Shown in pieces: positions 14,501 through 27,800 of a stretch of DNA of 64,000 nt. The DNA is from Eledone cirrhosa (Eukaryota > Mollusca > Cephalopoda > Octopoda > Eledonidae). Below the pieces are notes generated by a model that was given only the letters and a program-made list of their open reading frames with translations, ran no database searches and was not told where the DNA came from. The DNA lies in contig OZ024740.1 in NCBI GenBank assembly GCA_964016885.1, positions 204,076,929 to 204,140,928 of the forward strand, written 5' to 3'. Numbering within the stretch: position 1 is the first letter of the stretch; the number at the start of each line of letters is the position of its first letter. The position numbers were made by a program, and so were the translations under genes.

Positions 14501-16118
14501 GATATATACTGGATAGTACCGAGACGTAACACTATGTCCCCTAACATTGAATACCACTGTCAGGGTGTGTTGTATCTACAGATGTAGAGATATATACTGG
14601 ACAGTAGAGGGGTTACACTATGTCCCCTACCATTGAATTCCACTGTCAGGGTGTGTTGTATCTACAGATATAGAGATATATACTGGACAGTAGAGAGACG
14701 TTACACTATGTCCCCTACCATTGAATACCACTGTCTGGGTGTGTTGTATCTACAAGTATAGAGATATATACTGGACAGTAGAGAGACGTTACACTATGTC
14801 CCCTACCATGGAATACCACTGTCAGGGTGTGTTGTATCAACAGATGTAGAGATATATACTGGACAGTAGAGACACGTTACACTATGTCCCCTACCATTGA
14901 ATACCACTGTCAGGGTGTGTTGTATCTACAGATGTAAAGATATATACTGGACAGTAGAGAGACGTTACACTATGTCCCCTATCATTGAACACCACTGTCA
15001 GGGTGTGTTGTATCTACAGATGTAGAGATATATACTGAACAGTAGAGAGACGTTACACTATGTCCCCTACCATTCAATACCATTGTCAGGGTGTGTTGTA
15101 TCTACAGGTATAGAGATATATACTGGATAGTAGAGAGACGTTACACTATGTCCCCTACCATTGAATACCACTGTCTGGGTGTGTTGTATCTACAAGTATA
15201 GAGATATATACTGGATAGTAGCGAGACGTTCCACTATGTCCTCTACCATTGAATACCACTGTCAGGGTGTGTTATATCTACAGATGTAGAGATATATACT
15301 GGTCATTAGAGAGACGTTACACTATGTCTCTTACCATGGAATACCACTGTCAGGGTGTATTGTATCTACAGGTATAGAGATATATACTGGACAGTAGAGA
15401 GACGTTACACTATGTCCCCTATCATTGAATACCACTGTCAGGGTGTGTTGTATCTACAGATGTAGAGATATATACTGGACAGTAGAGGGGTTACACTATG
15501 TCCCGTACCATTGAATTCCACTGTCAGGATGTGTTGTATCTACAGATATAGAGATATATACTGGGCAGTAGAGAGACGTTACACTATGTCCCCTACCATT
15601 GAATACCAATGTCAGGGTGTGTTGTATCTACAAGTATAGAGATATACACTGGACAGTAGAGAGACGTTACACTATGTCCCCTACCATACAATACCACTAT
15701 CAGGGTGTGTTGTATCTACAGGTATAGAGATATATACTGGATAGTAGAGAGACGTTACACTATGTCCCCTACCATTGAATACCACTGTCAGGGTGTGTTG
15801 TATCTACAGATATAGAGATATATACTGGATAGTAGAGAGACGTTACACTATGTCCCCTACCATTGAATACCACTGTCAGGGTATGTTGTATCTACAGGTA
15901 TAGAGATATATACTGGATAGTAGAGAGACGTTACACTATGTCCCCTACCATTGAATACCACTGTCAGGGTGTGTTGTATCTACAGATATAGAGATATATA
16001 CTGGACAGTAGAGAGACGTTACACTATGTCCCCTACCATTGAATACCACTGTCAGGGTGTGTTGTATCTACAATTATAGAGATATATACTGGACAGTAGA
16101 GAGACGTTACACTATGTC
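9091..16118 (+). repeat. Tandem segmental duplication, offset 3,514 bp (40 monomers)
   Basis: About 9,091-12,604 is repeated at about 12,605-16,118. TCATTAG at 9,329/12,843 and 11,789/15,303 keeps the 3,514-bp spacing, equal to 40 monomers less three 86-bp units. Shared rare variants include GTTGTATATAGAG and the CCACTATCAGG unit at about 12,181/15,695. One monomer differs clearly: TTCAATATC near 11,471 is TTGAACACC near 14,985. The copies part near 12,605/16,119. This duplication overlaps the second copy of the 3,868-bp pair, so it happened after that event. Confidence 0.88.
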
Positions 16119-17310
16119 CCCTACCATTGAATACCACTGTCAGGGTGTGTTGTATCTACAGATATAGAGATATATACAGGACAGTAGAGAGATGTTACAC
16201 TATGTCCCCTACCATTGAATACCACTGTCAGGGTGTGTTGTATCTACAGATGTAAAGATATATACTGGACAGTAGAGAGACGTTACACTATGTCCCCTAC
16301 CATACAATACCACTGTCAGGGTGTGTTGTATCTACAGGTATAGAGATATATACTGGATAGTAGAGAGACGTTACACTATGTCCCCTACCATTGAATACCA
16401 CTGTCAGGGTATGTTGTATCTACAGGTATAGAGATATATACTGGATAGTAGAGAGACGTTACACTATGTCCCCTACCATTGAATACCACTGTCAGGGTGT
16501 GTTGTATCTACAGATATAGAGATATATACTGGACAGTAGAGAGACGTTACACTATGTCCCATACCATTGAATACCACTGTCAGGGTGTGTTGTATCTACA
16601 ATTATAGAGATATATACTGGACAGTAGAGAGACGTTACACTATGTCCCCTACCATTGAATACCACTGTCAGGGTGTGTTGTATCTACAGATATAGAGATA
16701 TATACAGGACAGTAGAGAGATGTTACACTATGTCCTCTACCATTGAATACCACTGTCAGGGTGTGTTGTATCTACAGATGTAAAGATATATACTGGACAG
16801 TAGAGAGACGTTACACTATGTCCCCTACCATTCAATACCACTGTCTGGGTGTGTTGTATCTAGAGATGTAGAGATATATACTGAACAGTAGAGAGACGTT
16901 ACACTATGTCCCCTACCATACAATACCACTGTCAGGGTGTGTTGTATCTACAGGTATAGAGATATATACTTGATAGTAGAGAGACGTTACACTATGTCCC
17001 CTACCATTGAATACCACTGTCTGGGTGTGTTGTATCTACAGGTATAAAGATATATACTGGACAGTAGAGAGACGTTACACTATGTTCCCTACCATTCAAT
17101 ACCACTGTCATGGTGTGTTGTATATACAGGTATAGAAATATATACTGGACAGTAGAGAGACGTTACACTATGTCCCCTACCATTGAATACCACTGTCAGG
17201 GTGTGTTGTATCTACAGATGTAGAGATATATACTGGACAGTAGAGGGGTTACACTATGTTCCCTACCATTCAATACCACTGTCAGGGTGTGTTGTATCTA
17301 CAGATATAGA

Positions 17311-17397
17311 GATATATACTGGACAGTAGAGAGACGTTACACTATGTCCCTACCATTGAATACCACTGTCAGGGTGTGTTGTATCTACAGATATAGA
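17311..17397 (+). repeat. 87-bp monomer variant (TGTCCCTACC type)
   Basis: The run of four C is cut to three (ATGTCCCTACC). I see this form near 17,347, 21,205, 25,156, 29,012, 36,356, 41,965, 45,556, 48,455, 48,540, 52,312, 52,400, 54,327, 57,131, 61,079, 62,922 and 63,271, and none in the first 17 kb. The change makes the unit exactly 29 codons long, so reading frame is kept across it. It is probably a single-base slippage loss that then spread with the family B segments. Confidence 0.93.
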
Positions 17398-17483
17398 GAT
17401 ATATACTGGACAGTAGAGGGGTTACACTATGTCCCCTACCATGGAATACCACTGTCAGGGAGTATTGTATCTACAGATATAGA

Positions 17484-17571
17484 GATATATACTGGACAGT
17501 AGAGAGACGTTACACTATGTCCCCTACCATTGAATACCACTGTCAGGGTGTGTTGTATCTACAGATATAGA
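17484..17571 (+). repeat. Reference monomer, 88-bp consensus form
   Basis: This copy appears to match the majority base at every position and is a convenient type unit. In order it has an AT-rich start (GATATATAC), a purine-rich stretch (GGACAGTAGAGAGA) ending in the only CpG of the unit (GACGTT), a pyrimidine run (TCCCCTACC), the centre TTGAATACC, a GT-rich tract (GGGTGTGTTG), and a TATCTACAGATATAGA tail that runs into the next AT-rich start. The most variable sites across the array are GACAG versus GATAG after ACTG, TTGAAT versus TTCAAT or TACAAT or TGGAAT, GTCAGGG versus GTCTGGG, and the nine bases after CTACA. The unit start is arbitrary because the array is circularly permutable. Confidence 0.95.
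17492..17546. repeat. Imperfect inverted repeat inside the consensus monomer
   Basis: CTGGACAGT at 17,492-17,500 can pair with ACTGTCAG at 17,539-17,546, giving eight base pairs with one bulged G and a 38-nt loop that holds the CpG and the C-run. Both arms are kept in most monomers. The recurrent ACTGGATAGT and GTCTGGG variants each weaken the stem, so conservation of pairing is not strict. A shorter element, TATCT at 17,556-17,560 with AGATA at 17,571-17,575, spans the unit junction. Pairing is read directly; any structural role is inference. Confidence 0.6.
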
Positions 17572-18361
17572 GATATATACTGGACAGTAGAGGGGTTACA
17601 CTATGTCCCCTACCATTGAATACCACTGTCATGGTGTGTTGTATCTACAGATATAGAGATATATACTGGACAGTAGAGATACGTTACACTATGTACCCTA
17701 ACATGGAATACCACTGTCAGGGTGTGTTGTATCTACAGATATAGAGATATATACTGGATAAAAGAGAGACGTTACACTATGTCCCCTATCATTGAACACC
17801 ACTGTCAGGGTGTGTTGTATCTACAGATGTAGAGATATATACTGGGCAGTAGAGAGACGTTACACTATGTCCCCTACCATTGAATACCACTGTCAGGGTT
17901 TGTTGTATCTACAGCTATAGAGATATACACTGGACAGTAGAGAGATGTTATACTATGTCCCCTAAAATGGAATACTACTGTCAGGGTGTGTTGTATCTAC
18001 AAGTATAGAGATATACACTGGACAGTAGAGAGACGTTACACTATGTCCCCTACCATTGAATACCACTGTCAGGGTGTGTTGTATCTACAGATATAGAGAT
18101 ATATACTGGACAGTAGAGAGACGTTACACTATGTCCCCTACCATTGAATACCAATGTCAGGGTGTGTTGTATCTACAAGTATAGAAATATACACTGGACA
18201 GTAGAGAGACGTTACACTATGCTCCCTACCATACAATACCACTGTCAGGGTGTGTTGTATCTACAGGTATAGAGATATATACTGGATAGTAGAGAGACGT
18301 TACACTATGTTCACTACCATTGAATACCACTGTCAGGGTGTGTTGTATCTACAGGTATAGA

Positions 18362-18448
18362 GATATATACTGGACAGTAGAGAGACGTTACACTATGTCC
18401 CCAACCATTCAATACCACTGTCAGGGTGTTTGTATCTACAGGTATAGA
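18362..18448 (+). repeat. 87-bp monomer variant (GTGTTTGTATC type)
   Basis: GGGTGTGTTGTATC is shortened to GGGTGTTTGTATC. The same unit, followed by an ATATATACCGGA start in the next monomer, recurs near 19,830, 26,236, 27,644, 30,270, 32,016, 33,763, 37,792, 39,370, 43,398, 44,888, 47,872, 51,731 and 62,163. It always sits in the same short haplotype (an upstream TGTCCACTACC or TGTTCACTACC unit, then this unit, then the CCGGA unit), so it is a good family B landmark for aligning higher-order copies. Confidence 0.93.
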
Positions 18449-21400
18449 GATATATACCGGATAGTAGAGAGACGTTACACTATGTCCCCTACCATTGAAT
18501 ACCACTGCCAGGGTGTGTTGTATCTACAGATATAGAGATATATACTGGACAGTAGAGAGACGTTACACTATGTCCCCTACCATTGAATACCACTGTCTGG
18601 GTGTGTTGTATCTACAGATATAGAGATATATACTGGACAGTAGAGAGACGTTACACTATGTCCCCTACCATTGAATACCACTGTCTGGGTGTGTTGTATC
18701 TACAGATGTAGAGATATATACTGGACAGTAGAGAGACGTTACACTATGTCCCCTACCATTGAATACCACTGTCTGGGTGTGTTGTATCTACAGATGTAGA
18801 GATATATACTGGACAGTAGAGAGACGTTACACTATGTCCCCTACCATTGAATACCACTGTCAGGGTGTGTTGTATCTACAGATGTAGAGATATATACTGG
18901 ACAGTAGAGAGACGTTACACTATGTCCCCTACCATTGAATACCACTGTCAGGGTGTGTTGTATCTACAAGTATAGAGATATATACTGGACAGTAGAGAGA
19001 CGTTACACTATGTCCCCTACCATGGAATACCACTGTCAGGGTGTGTTGTATCTACAGATATAGAGATATATACTGGACAGTAGAGAGACGTTACACTATG
19101 TACCCTAACATGGAATACCACTGTCAGGGTGTGTTGTATCTACAGATATAGAGATATATACTGGATAAAAGAGAGACGTTACACTATGTCCCCTATCATT
19201 GAACACCACTGTCAGGGTGTGTTGTATCTACAGATGTAGAGATATATACTGGGCAGTAGAGAGACGTTACACTATGTCCCCTACCATTGAATACCACTGT
19301 CAGGGTTTGTTGTATCTCCAGCTATAGAGATATACACTGGACAGTAGAGAGATGTTATACTATGTCCCCTAAAATGGAATACTACTGTCAGGGTGTGTTG
19401 TATCTACAAGTATAGAGATATACACTGGACAGTAGAGAGACGTTACACTATGTCCCCTACCATTGAATACCACTGTCAGGGTGTGTTGTATCTACAGATA
19501 TAGAGATATATACTGGACAGTAGAAAGACGTTACACTATGTCCCCTACCATTGAATACCAATGTCAGGGTGTGTTGTATCTACAAGTATAGAAATATACA
19601 CTGGACAGTAGAGAGATTTTACACTATGTCCCCTACCATACAATACCACTGTCATGGTGTGTTGTATCTACAGGTATAGAGATATATACTGGATAGTAGA
19701 GAGACGTTACACTATGTCCACTACCATTGAATACCACTGTCAGGGTGTGTTGTATCTACAGGTATAGAGATATATACTGGACAGTAGAGAGACGTTACAC
19801 TATGTCCCCTACCATTCAATACCACTGTCAGGGTGTTTGTATCTACAGGTATAGAGATATATACCGGATAGTAGAGAGACGTTACACTATGTCCACTACC
19901 ATTGAATACCACTGTCAGGGTGTGTTGTATCTACAGATATAGAGATATATACTGGACAGTAGAGAGACGTTACACTATGTCCCCTACCATTGAATACCAC
20001 TGTCTGGGTGTGTTGTATCTACAGATATAGAGATATATACTGGACAGTAGAGAGACGTTACATTATGTCCCCTACCATTGAATACCACTGTCACGGTGTG
20101 TTGTATCTACAAGTATAGAGATATACACTGGACAGTAGAGAGACGTTACTCTATGTCCCCTAACATTGAATACCACTGTCAGGGTGTTTTGTATCTACAG
20201 GTATAGAGATATATACTGGACAGTAGAGGGGTTACACTATGTCCCCTACCATTGAATACCACTGTCAGGGTGTGTTGTATCTACAGAAATAGAGATATAT
20301 ACTGGACAGTAGAGGGGTTACACTATGTCCCCTACCATTGAATACCACTGTCAGGGTGTGTTGTATCTACAGGTATAGAGATATACACTGGACAGTAGAG
20401 AGACGTTACATTATGTCCCCTACCATTGAATACCACTGTCAGGGTGTGTTGTATCTACAGATATAGAGATATATACTGGACAGTAGAGGGGTTACACTAT
20501 GTCCCCTACCATGGAATACCACTGTCAGGGTGTGTTGTATCTACAGATATAGAGATATATACTGGACAGTAGAGAGACGTTACACTATGTCCCCTACCAT
20601 TGAATACCACTGTCAGGGTGTGTTGTATCTACAGATATAGAGATATATACTGGACAGTAGAGGGGTTACACTATGTCCCCTACCATTGAATACCACTGTC
20701 AGGGTGTGTTGTATCTACAGATATAGAGATATATACTGGACAGTAGAGAGACGTTACACTATGTACCCTAACATGGAATACCACTGTCAGGGTGTGTTGT
20801 ATCTACAGATGTAGAGATATATACTGGATAAAAGAGAGACGTTACACTATGTCCCCTACCATTGAATACCACTGTCTGGGTGTGTTGTATCTACAGATGT
20901 AGAGATATATACTGGACAGTAGAGAGACGTTACACTATGTCCCCTACCATTGAATACCACTGTCAGGGTGTGTTGTATCTAAAGATGTAGAGATATATAC
21001 TGGACAGAAGAGAGACGTTACAACTATGTCCCCTACCATTGAATACCACTGTCAGGGTGTGTTGTATCTACAAGTATAGAGATATATACTGGACAGTAGA
21101 GAGACGTTACACTATGTCCCCTACCATGGAATACCACTGTCAGGGTGTGTTGTATCTACAGATATAGAGATATATACTGGACAGTGGAGAGACGTTACAC
21201 TATGTCCCTACCATTGAATACCACTGTCAGGGTGTGTTGTATCTACAGATGTAGAAATATATACTGGTCAGTAGAGAGACGTTACACTATGTCCCCTACC
21301 ATGGAATACCACTGTCAGGGAGTATTGTATCTACAGATATAGAGATATATACTGGACAGTAGAGAGACGTTACACTATGTCCCCTACCATTGAATACCAC

Positions 21401-22150
21401 TGTCAGGGTGTGTTGTATCTACAGATATAGAGATATATACTGGACAGTAGAGGGGTTACACTATGTCCCCTACCATTGAATACCACTGTCAGGGTGTGTT
21501 GTATCTACAGATATAGAGATATATACTGGACAGTAGAGAGACGTTACACTATGTACCCTAACATGGAATACCACTGTCAGGGTGTGTTGTATCTACAGAT
21601 ATAGAGATATATACTGGATAAAAGAGAGACGTTACACTATGTCCCCTATCATTGAACACCACTGTCAGGGTGTGTTGTATCTACAGATGTAGAGATATAT
21701 ACTGGACAGTAGAAAGACGTTACACTATGTCCCCTACCTTTGAATACTACTGTCAGTGTTTGTTGTATCTACAGCTATAGAGATATACACTGGACAGTAG
21801 AGAGATGTTATACTATGTCCCCTAAAATGGAATACTACTGTCAGGGTGTGTTGTATCTACAAGTATAGAGATATACACTGGACAGTAGAGAGACGTTACA
21901 CTATGTCCCCTACCATTGAATACCACTGTCAGGGTGTGTTGTATCTACAGATATAGAGATATATACTGGACAGTAGAAAGACGTTACACTATGTCCCCTA
22001 CCATTGAATACCAATGTCAGGGTGTGTTGTATCTACAAGTATAGAAATATACACTGGACAGTAGAGAGACGTTACTCTATGTCCCCTACCATTGAATACC
22101 ACTGTCAGGGTGTGTTGTATCTACAGGTATAGAGATATATACTGGACAGT

Positions 22151-24850
22151 AGAGGGGTTACACTATGTCCCCTACCATTGAATTCCACTGTCAGGGTGTG
22201 TTGTATCTACAGATATAGAGATATATACTGGACAGTAGAGAGACGTTACACTATGTCCCCTACCATTGAATACCACTGTCTGGGTGTGTTGTATCTACAA
22301 GTATAGAGATATATACTGGACAGTAGAGAGACGTTACACTATGTCCCCTACCATGGAATACCACTGTCAGGGTGTGTTGTATCAACAGATGTAGAGATAT
22401 ATACTGGACAGTAGAGACACGTTACACTATGTCCCCTACCATTGAATACCACTGTCAGGGTGTGTTGTATCTACAGATGTAAAGATATATACTGGACAGT
22501 AGAGAGACGTTACACTATGTCCCCTACCATTCAATATCACTGTCTGGGTGTGTTGTATCTACAGATGTAGAGATATATACTGAACAGTAGAGAGACGTTA
22601 CACTATGTCCCCTACCATTCAATACCATTGTCAGGGTGTGTTGTATCTACAGGTATAGAGATATATACTGGATAGTAGAGAGACGTTACACTATGTCCCC
22701 TACCATTGAATACCACTGTCTGGGTGTGTTGTATCTACAAGTATAGAGATATATACTGGATAGTAGCGAGACGTTCCACTATGTCCTCTACCATTGAATA
22801 CCACTGTCAGGGTGTGTTATATCTACAGATGTAGAGATATATACTGGTCATTAGAGAGACGTTACACTATGTCTCTTACCATGGAATACCACTGTCAGGG
22901 TGTATTGTATCTACAGGTATAGAGATATATACTGGACAGTAGAGAGACGTTACACTATGTCCCCTATCATTGAATACCACTGTCAGGGTGTGTTGTATCT
23001 ACAGATGTAGAGATATATACTGGACAGTAGAGGGGTTACACTATGTCCCGTACCATTGAATTCCACTGTCAGGATGTGTTGTATCTACAGATATAGAGAT
23101 ATATACTGGGCAGTAGAGAGACGTTACACTATGTCCCCTACCATTGAATACCAATGTCAGGGTGTGTTGTATCTACAAGTATAGAGATATACACTGGACA
23201 GTAGAGAGACGTTACACTATGTCCCCTACCATACAATACCACTATCAGGGTGTGTTGTATCTACAGGTATAGAGATATATACTGGATAGTAGAGAGACGT
23301 TACACTATGTCCCCTACCATTGAATACCACTGTCAGGGTGTGTTGTATCTACAGATATAGAGATATATACTGGATAGTAGAGAGACGTTACACTATGTCC
23401 CCTACCATTGAATACCACTGTCAGGGTATGTTGTATCTACAGGTATAGAGATATATACTGGATAGTAGAGAGACGTTACACTATGTCCCCTACCATTGAA
23501 TACCACTGTCAGGGTGTGTTGTATCTACAGATATAGAGATATATACTGGACAGTAGAGAGACGTTACACTATGTCCCCTACCATTGAATACCACTGTCAG
23601 GGTGTGTTGTATCTACAATTATAGAGATATATACTGGACAGTAGAGAGACGTTACACTATGTCCCCTACCATTGAATACCACTGTCAGGGTGTGTTGTAT
23701 CTACAGATATAGAGATATATACAGGACAGTAGAGAGATGTTACACTATGTCCCCTACCATTGAATACCACTGTCAGGGTGTGTTGTATCTACAGATGTAA
23801 AGATATATACTGGACAGTAGAGAGACGTTACACTATGTCCCCTACCATACAATACCACTGTCAGGGTGTGTTGTATCTACAGGTATAGAGATATATACTG
23901 GATAGTAGAGAGACGTTACACTATGTCCCCTACCATTGAATACCACTGTCAGGGTATGTTGTATCTACAGGTATAGAGATATATACTGGATAGTAGAGAG
24001 ACGTTACACTATGTCCCCTACCATTGAATACCACTGTCAGGGTGTGTTGTATCTACAGATATAGAGATATATACTGGACAGTAGAGAGACGTTACACTAT
24101 GTCCCATACCATTGAATACCACTGTCAGGGTGTGTTGTATCTACAATTATAGAGATATATACTGGACAGTAGAGAGACGTTACACTATGTCCCCTACCAT
24201 TGAATACCACTGTCAGGGTGTGTTGTATCTACAGATATAGAGATATATACAGGACAGTAGAGAGATGTTACACTATGTCCCCTACCATTGAATACCACTG
24301 TCAGGGTGTGTTGTATCTACAGATGTAAAGATATATACTGGACAGTAGAGAGACGTTACACTATGTCCCCTACCATTCAATACCACTGTCTGGGTGTGTT
24401 GTATCTAGAGATGTAGAGATATATACTGAACAGTAGAGAGACGTTACACTATGTCCCCTACCATACAATACCACTGTCAGGGTGTGTTGTATCTACAGGT
24501 ATAGAGATATATACTTGATAGTAGAGAGACGTTACACTATGTCCCCTACCATTGAATACCACTGTCTGGGTGTGTTGTATCTACAAGTATAGAGATATAT
24601 ACTGGATAGTACCGAGACGTTACACTATGTCCCCTACCATTGAATACCACTGTCAGGGTGTGTTGTGTCTACAAGTATAGAGATATACACTGGACAGTAG
24701 AGAGACGTTACACTATGTCCCCTACCATACAATACCACTGTCAGGGTGTGTTGTATCTACAGGTATAGAGATATATACTGGATAGTAGAGAGACGTTACA
24801 CTATGTCCCCTACCATTGAATACCACTGTCAGGGTGTGTTGTATCTACAG
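22151..24850 (+). repeat. Family A island between two family B domains
   Basis: TCATTAG at 22,848, TTGAATTCC near 22,173 and 23,058, CTACAATTATAG, ATACAGGAC and CTAGAGATGTAG mark this as family A. It aligns with 14,606-17,040 at offset 7,545 and is the start of the second copy of the large duplication. The last three monomers (about 24,580-24,850, with TAGTACCGAG and GTTGTGTC) are absent from the first copy but match family A near 5,110-5,350 and 8,980-9,220. So either copy 1 lost them or copy 2 gained them. Confidence 0.85.
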
Positions 24851-27800
24851 GTATAAAGATATATACTGGGCAGTAGAGAGACGTTACACTATGTTCCCTA
24901 CCATTCAATACCACTGTCATGGTGTGTTGTATATACAGGTATAGAAATATATACTGGACAGTAGAGAGACGTTACACTATGTCCCCTACCATTGAATACC
25001 ACTGTCAGGGTGTGTTGTATCTACAGATGTAGAGATATATACTGGACAGTAGAGGGGTTACACTATGTTCCCTACCATTCAATACCACTGTCAGGGTGTG
25101 TTGTATCTACAGATATAGAGATATATACTGGACAGTAGAGAGACGTTACACTATGTCCCTACCATTGAATACCACTGTCAGGGTGTGTTGTATCTACAGA
25201 TATAGAGATATATACTGGACAGTAGAGGGGTTACACTATGTCCCCTACCATGGAATACCACTGTCAGGGAGTATTGTATCTACAGATATAGAGATATATA
25301 CTGGACAGTAGAGAGACGTTACACTATGTCCCCTACCATTGAATACCACTGTCAGGGTGTGTTGTATCTACAGATATAGAGATATATACTGGACAGTAGA
25401 GGGGTTACACTATGTCCCCTACCATTGAATACCACTGTCATGGTGTGTTGTATCTACAGATATAGAGATATATACTGGACAGTAGAGATACGTTACACTA
25501 TGTACCCTAACATGGAATACCACTGTCAGGGTGTGTTGTATCTACAGATATAGAGATATATACTGGATAAAAGAGAGACGTTACACTATGTCCCCTATCA
25601 TTGAACACCACTGTCAGGGTGTGTTGTATCTACAGATGTAGAGATATATACTGGGCAGTAGAGAGACGTTACACTATGTCCCCTACCATTGAATACCACT
25701 GTCAGGGTTTGTTGTATCTACAGCTATAGAGATATACACTGGACAGTAGAGAGATGTTATACTATGTCCCCTAAAATGGAATACTACTGTCAGGGTGTGT
25801 TGTATCTACAAGTATAGAGATATACACTGGACAGTAGAGAGACGTTACACTATGTCCCCTACCATTGAATACCACTGTCAGGGTGTGTTGTATCTACAGA
25901 TATAGAGATATATACTGGACAGTAGAGAGACGTTACACTATGTCCCCTACCATTGAATACCAATGTCAGGGTGTGTTGTATCTACAAGTATAGAAATATA
26001 CACTGGACAGTAGAGAGACGTTACACTATGCTCCCTACCATACAATACCACTGTCAGGGTGTGTTGTATCTACAGGTATAGAGATATATACTGGATAGTA
26101 GAGAGACGTTACACTATGTTCACTACCATTGAATACCACTGTCAGGGTGTGTTGTATCTACAGGTATAGAGATATATACTGGACAGTAGAGAGACGTTAC
26201 ACTATGTCCCCAACCATTCAATACCACTGTCAGGGTGTTTGTATCTACAGGTATAGAGATATATACCGGATAGTAGAGAGACGTTACACTATGTCCCCTA
26301 CCATTGAATACCACTGCCAGGGTGTGTTGTATCTACAGATATAGAGATATATACTGGACAGTAGAGAGACGTTACACTATGTCCCCTACCATTGAATACC
26401 ACTGTCTGGGTGTGTTGTATCTACAGATATAGAGATATATACTGGACAGTAGAGAGACGTTACACTATGTCCCCTACCATTGAATACCACTGTCTGGGTG
26501 TGTTGTATCTACAGATGTAGAGATATATACTGGACAGTAGAGAGACGTTACACTATGTCCCCTACCATTGAATACCACTGTCTGGGTGTGTTGTATCTAC
26601 AGATGTAGAGATATATACTGGACAGTAGAGAGACGTTACACTATGTCCCCTACCATTGAATACCACTGTCAGGGTGTGTTGTATCTACAGATGTAGAGAT
26701 ATATACTGGACAGTAGAGAGACGTTACACTATGTCCCCTACCATTGAATACCACTGTCAGGGTGTGTTGTATCTACAAGTATAGAGATATATACTGGACA
26801 GTAGAGAGACGTTACACTATGTCCCCTACCATGGAATACCACTGTCAGGGTGTGTTGTATCTACAGATATAGAGATATATACTGGACAGTAGAGAGACGT
26901 TACACTATGTACCCTAACATGGAATACCACTGTCAGGGTGTGTTGTATCTACAGATATAGAGATATATACTGGATAAAAGAGAGACGTTACACTATGTCC
27001 CCTATCATTGAACACCACTGTCAGGGTGTGTTGTATCTACAGATGTAGAGATATATACTGGGCAGTAGAGAGACGTTACACTATGTCCCCTACCATTGAA
27101 TACCACTGTCAGGGTTTGTTGTATCTCCAGCTATAGAGATATACACTGGACAGTAGAGAGATGTTATACTATGTCCCCTAAAATGGAATACTACTGTCAG
27201 GGTGTGTTGTATCTACAAGTATAGAGATATACACTGGACAGTAGAGAGACGTTACACTATGTCCCCTACCATTGAATACCACTGTCAGGGTGTGTTGTAT
27301 CTACAGATATAGAGATATATACTGGACAGTAGAAAGACGTTACACTATGTCCCCTACCATTGAATACCAATGTCAGGGTGTGTTGTATCTACAAGTATAG
27401 AAATATACACTGGACAGTAGAGAGATTTTACACTATGTCCCCTACCATACAATACCACTGTCATGGTGTGTTGTATCTACAGGTATAGAGATATATACTG
27501 GATAGTAGAGAGACGTTACACTATGTCCACTACCATTGAATACCACTGTCAGGGTGTGTTGTATCTACAGGTATAGAGATATATACTGGACAGTAGAGAG
27601 ACGTTACACTATGTCCCCTACCATTCAATACCACTGTCAGGGTGTTTGTATCTACAGGTATAGAGATATATACCGGATAGTAGAGAGACGTTACACTATG
27701 TCCACTACCATTGAATACCACTGTCAGGGTGTGTTGTATCTACAGATATAGAGATATATACTGGACAGTAGAGAGACGTTACACTATGTCCCCTACCATT

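Larger units (their letters stand above)
1..17040 (+). repeat. Family A domain of the array
   Basis: Family A monomers are recognised by TCATTAG (101, 3,351, 5,461, 9,329, 11,789, 12,843, 15,303), TTGAATTCC with CAGGATGTG, CTACAATTATAG, ATATACAGGAC followed by GAGATGTTAC, CTACAGATGTAAAG, CTAGAGATGTAGAG, and TAGTACCGAG or TAGCGAGACG. These occur in the same order in block after block. The family B markers GGATAAAAG and AAAATGG are not seen here, and 86-bp units are sparse. The domain is made of overlapping tandem duplications with offsets 2,196, 3,868 and 3,514. It ends where a GGTATAAAG unit joins family B. Confidence 0.85.
17041..22150 (+). repeat. Family B domain, first copy
   Basis: This block begins with a GGTATAAAG unit and a TTGTATATACAGG unit, then carries family B markers: GGATAAAAG near 17,756, 19,163, 20,827 and 21,616; AAAATGG at 17,964 and 19,371 and near 21,825; GTGTTTGTATC; CACGGTG; and runs of 86-bp units near 17,250-17,610 and 20,220-20,660. 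About 17,690-18,660 recurs at about 19,100-20,065 with an offset of 1,407 bp (16 monomers less 1 bp). The whole block recurs at 24.85-30.04 kb. Confidence 0.85.

Noticed and set aside
17484..17495. TATA-like GATATATAC as a promoter in every unit
   Set aside because: An AT-rich string repeated hundreds of times with no gene downstream is not evidence for a promoter.
17484..17571. CENP-B box in the monomer
   Set aside because: The 17-bp box needs two CpG dinucleotides; the consensus monomer has one CpG in total, and the flanking bases do not fit.
17484..17571. tRNA-derived or Pol III (A/B box) element
   Set aside because: No match to the GGTTCRANTCC B box. The GGGGTTACAC string in 86-bp units has no matching context or cloverleaf pairing.
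17484..17571. The 88-bp unit as an ancient 44-bp dimer
   Set aside because: The two halves share only scattered short matches (TACTG/ACTG, CAG), not enough to support common origin by eye.
18314..18505. 63-codon minus-strand frames recurring through family B
   Set aside because: They are the complement of the GTGTTTG haplotype and move with it in every duplication; no independent evidence of coding.
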